From positions 1 through 6,482 of the forward strand of contig JAUWKC010000101.1 in the NCBI GenBank assembly GCA_030607345.1: a DNA stretch of 6,482 nt, read 5' to 3'. Positions within the stretch are counted from its first letter, which is position 1; the number at the start of each line of letters is the position of its first letter. Source of the DNA: Planctomycetota bacterium. Its GTDB lineage: Bacteria > Planctomycetota > Phycisphaerae > Sedimentisphaerales > SG8-4. This document shows positions 5,609 through 6,482 of this stretch, piece after piece. The position numbers and the translations under genes were made by a program. Under the pieces are notes generated by a model. It saw only the letters and a program-made list of their open reading frames with translations, was not told the origin of the DNA and ran no database searches.

Positions 5609-6482
5609 TCAGTCCCATTTGTGTTCACTTACAGAAGCCAGAATCTTTTCTGCACATTCCATCGCTGCCAGTCCCTCTTCTGCGCTCACCTCCGGCCGCC
5701 GGCTTTTGTCGGCAACCGCCTCTAAAAAAGCCTCCTGCTCAACACGCAGCGGCTCCTTATCATCGACGTCAAGCTGTTCTATATGTAAAAGGTCGGCCCA
5801 GTTGACACTCAAAGGATTAAAATGCTCGTCATTTTGATGCTCTTTTATCCAGTTGACAACGTTCACGTTCGGAGCAGCCTTGATTATTATGCCGCTCTTT
5901 CTGAGGTAGTCCACGCTCAAATATGCCTGCCGGCTGAACAGACGCACTTTCCTTTCGGTTTTCAGGGCAAGTCTCGAAGCGGTGATGTTTGCAATACAGC
6001 CGTTCTCAAAAACAATTCGCGCATTACAAATATCTTCCTTCTCGTCAATCACGCTGACGCCGACCGCATCAATCTTCTCAATCTTGCTCGCCGCCATAGA
6101 TAGAATAATATCTATATCGTGAATCATCACATCCAGCACGACCCCCACATCCGTCGAGCGGAACGGATACGGACTTATTCGGTCGGCCTCAATGAACTTC
6201 GGCTCGATATCCAGGCGCTTCATCGCCTGCACTACCGGATTGCACCGCTCCGAATGACCGACCGCAACCACCGTACCGCGTTCTTTGGCAAGTTCGACAA
6301 TCTCTTTACCCTGACTGACCGTAGCCGCCAGCGGCTTTTCAATCATCACTGCCATGTTGTTCTCGATGAAGAGCCTGGCCAGCTCGAGATGTTCCGACGT
6401 GGGAGTAGCTATTGTAACGGCATCAACCTTACCCAGAAGCTCGGCGCCGTCAGTAAAAACCGCACAATTATGCCGCTCGGCA
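5609..6482 (-). CDS. Gfo/Idh/MocA-family NAD(P)-dependent oxidoreductase (5' end beyond the window)
   Basis: The frame runs through the right edge. The visible 290 residues begin at AERHNCAVFTDGAELLGKVD. An internal ATG at 6355 must not be taken as the start, because the 42 codons before it encode conserved sequence of this family, including VDAVTIATPTSEH. Missing are probably about 30-40 residues with the Rossmann GxGxxG motif. Visible landmarks (fragment numbering) are the IEKP motif at 47-50 with the usual catalytic lysine K49, GHSERCNP at 75-82, DVMIHDID at 117-124 with the family's Asp/His pair D117 and H121, and NITASR in the C-terminal domain. From memory, the GH-x-ER-x-NP, MIHDID and TASR combination resembles the subgroup of sugar-nucleotide 3-dehydrogenases (GnnA-like) often near lipid A genes. 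I infer a UDP-sugar or related sugar substrate, but not securely. The gene is first in a probable two-gene unit with the cyclophilin; its promoter is outside the window. Confidence 0.9.
   Translation of the reverse strand, partial: AERHNCAVFTDGAELLGKVDAVTIATPTSEHLELARLFIENNMAVMIEKPLAATVSQGKEIVELAKERGTVVAVGHSERCNPVVQAMKRLDIEPKFIEADRISPYPFRSTDVGVVLDVMIHDIDIILSMAASKIEKIDAVGVSVIDEKEDICNARIVFENGCIANITASRLALKTERKVRLFSRQAYLSVDYLRKSGIIIKAAPNVNVVNWIKEHQNDEHFNPLSVNWADLLHIEQLDVDDKEPLRVEQEAFLEAVADKSRRPEVSAEEGLAAMECAEKILASVSEHKWD

Noticed and set aside
53..6482. A new defence or mobile system
   Set aside because: Every substantial gene belongs to a recognised housekeeping or metabolic family. There are no integrases, transposases, repeats or clustered unknown genes, so I do not claim one.

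Overview
This window looks like ordinary chromosomal DNA from a moderately GC-rich Gram-negative bacterium. The Gram-negative call rests on a lipoprotein-type cyclophilin and a sugar-nucleotide-type oxidoreductase. The mix of a corrinoid-type methyltransferase with a Gfo/Idh/MocA dehydrogenase fits an anaerobic or facultative lineage. The sequence style reminds me of Planctomycetota, perhaps Phycisphaerae, but that is an impression and not a measured placement.

Layout, left to right. (1) Positions 53-2941, minus strand: a complete uvrA, the damage-recognition ATPase of nucleotide excision repair. An open frame of unknown status overlaps its stop codon and runs off the left edge. (2) Positions 2942-3094: a 153-base divergent control region. 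(3) Positions 3095-3772, plus strand: a complete endonuclease V gene (nfi), for repair of deaminated bases. (4) Positions 3891-4931, plus strand: a uroporphyrinogen-decarboxylase-fold protein carrying the His-x-Cys...Cys zinc motif of MtaA/MtbA-type methylcobamide methyltransferases. (5) Positions 4972-5574, minus strand, convergent with the previous gene: a predicted lipoprotein peptidyl-prolyl isomerase of the cyclophilin family. (6) Positions 5609-6482, minus strand, cut by the right edge: a Gfo/Idh/MocA dehydrogenase lacking only its N-terminal nucleotide-binding segment. It is 34 bases upstream of the cyclophilin gene, so the two probably share a transcript.

Two DNA repair genes for different lesion classes are transcribed divergently. 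Their best sigma70-like promoters appear to occupy the same roughly 30 bases on opposite strands: the -10 of each overlaps the -35 of the other. A perfect 10-base palindrome lies at the predicted nfi transcription start. This is the most interesting regulatory structure here. No mobile element, CRISPR array, RNA gene or clearly new multi-gene system is visible, and no stretch above about 160 bases lacks a gene.
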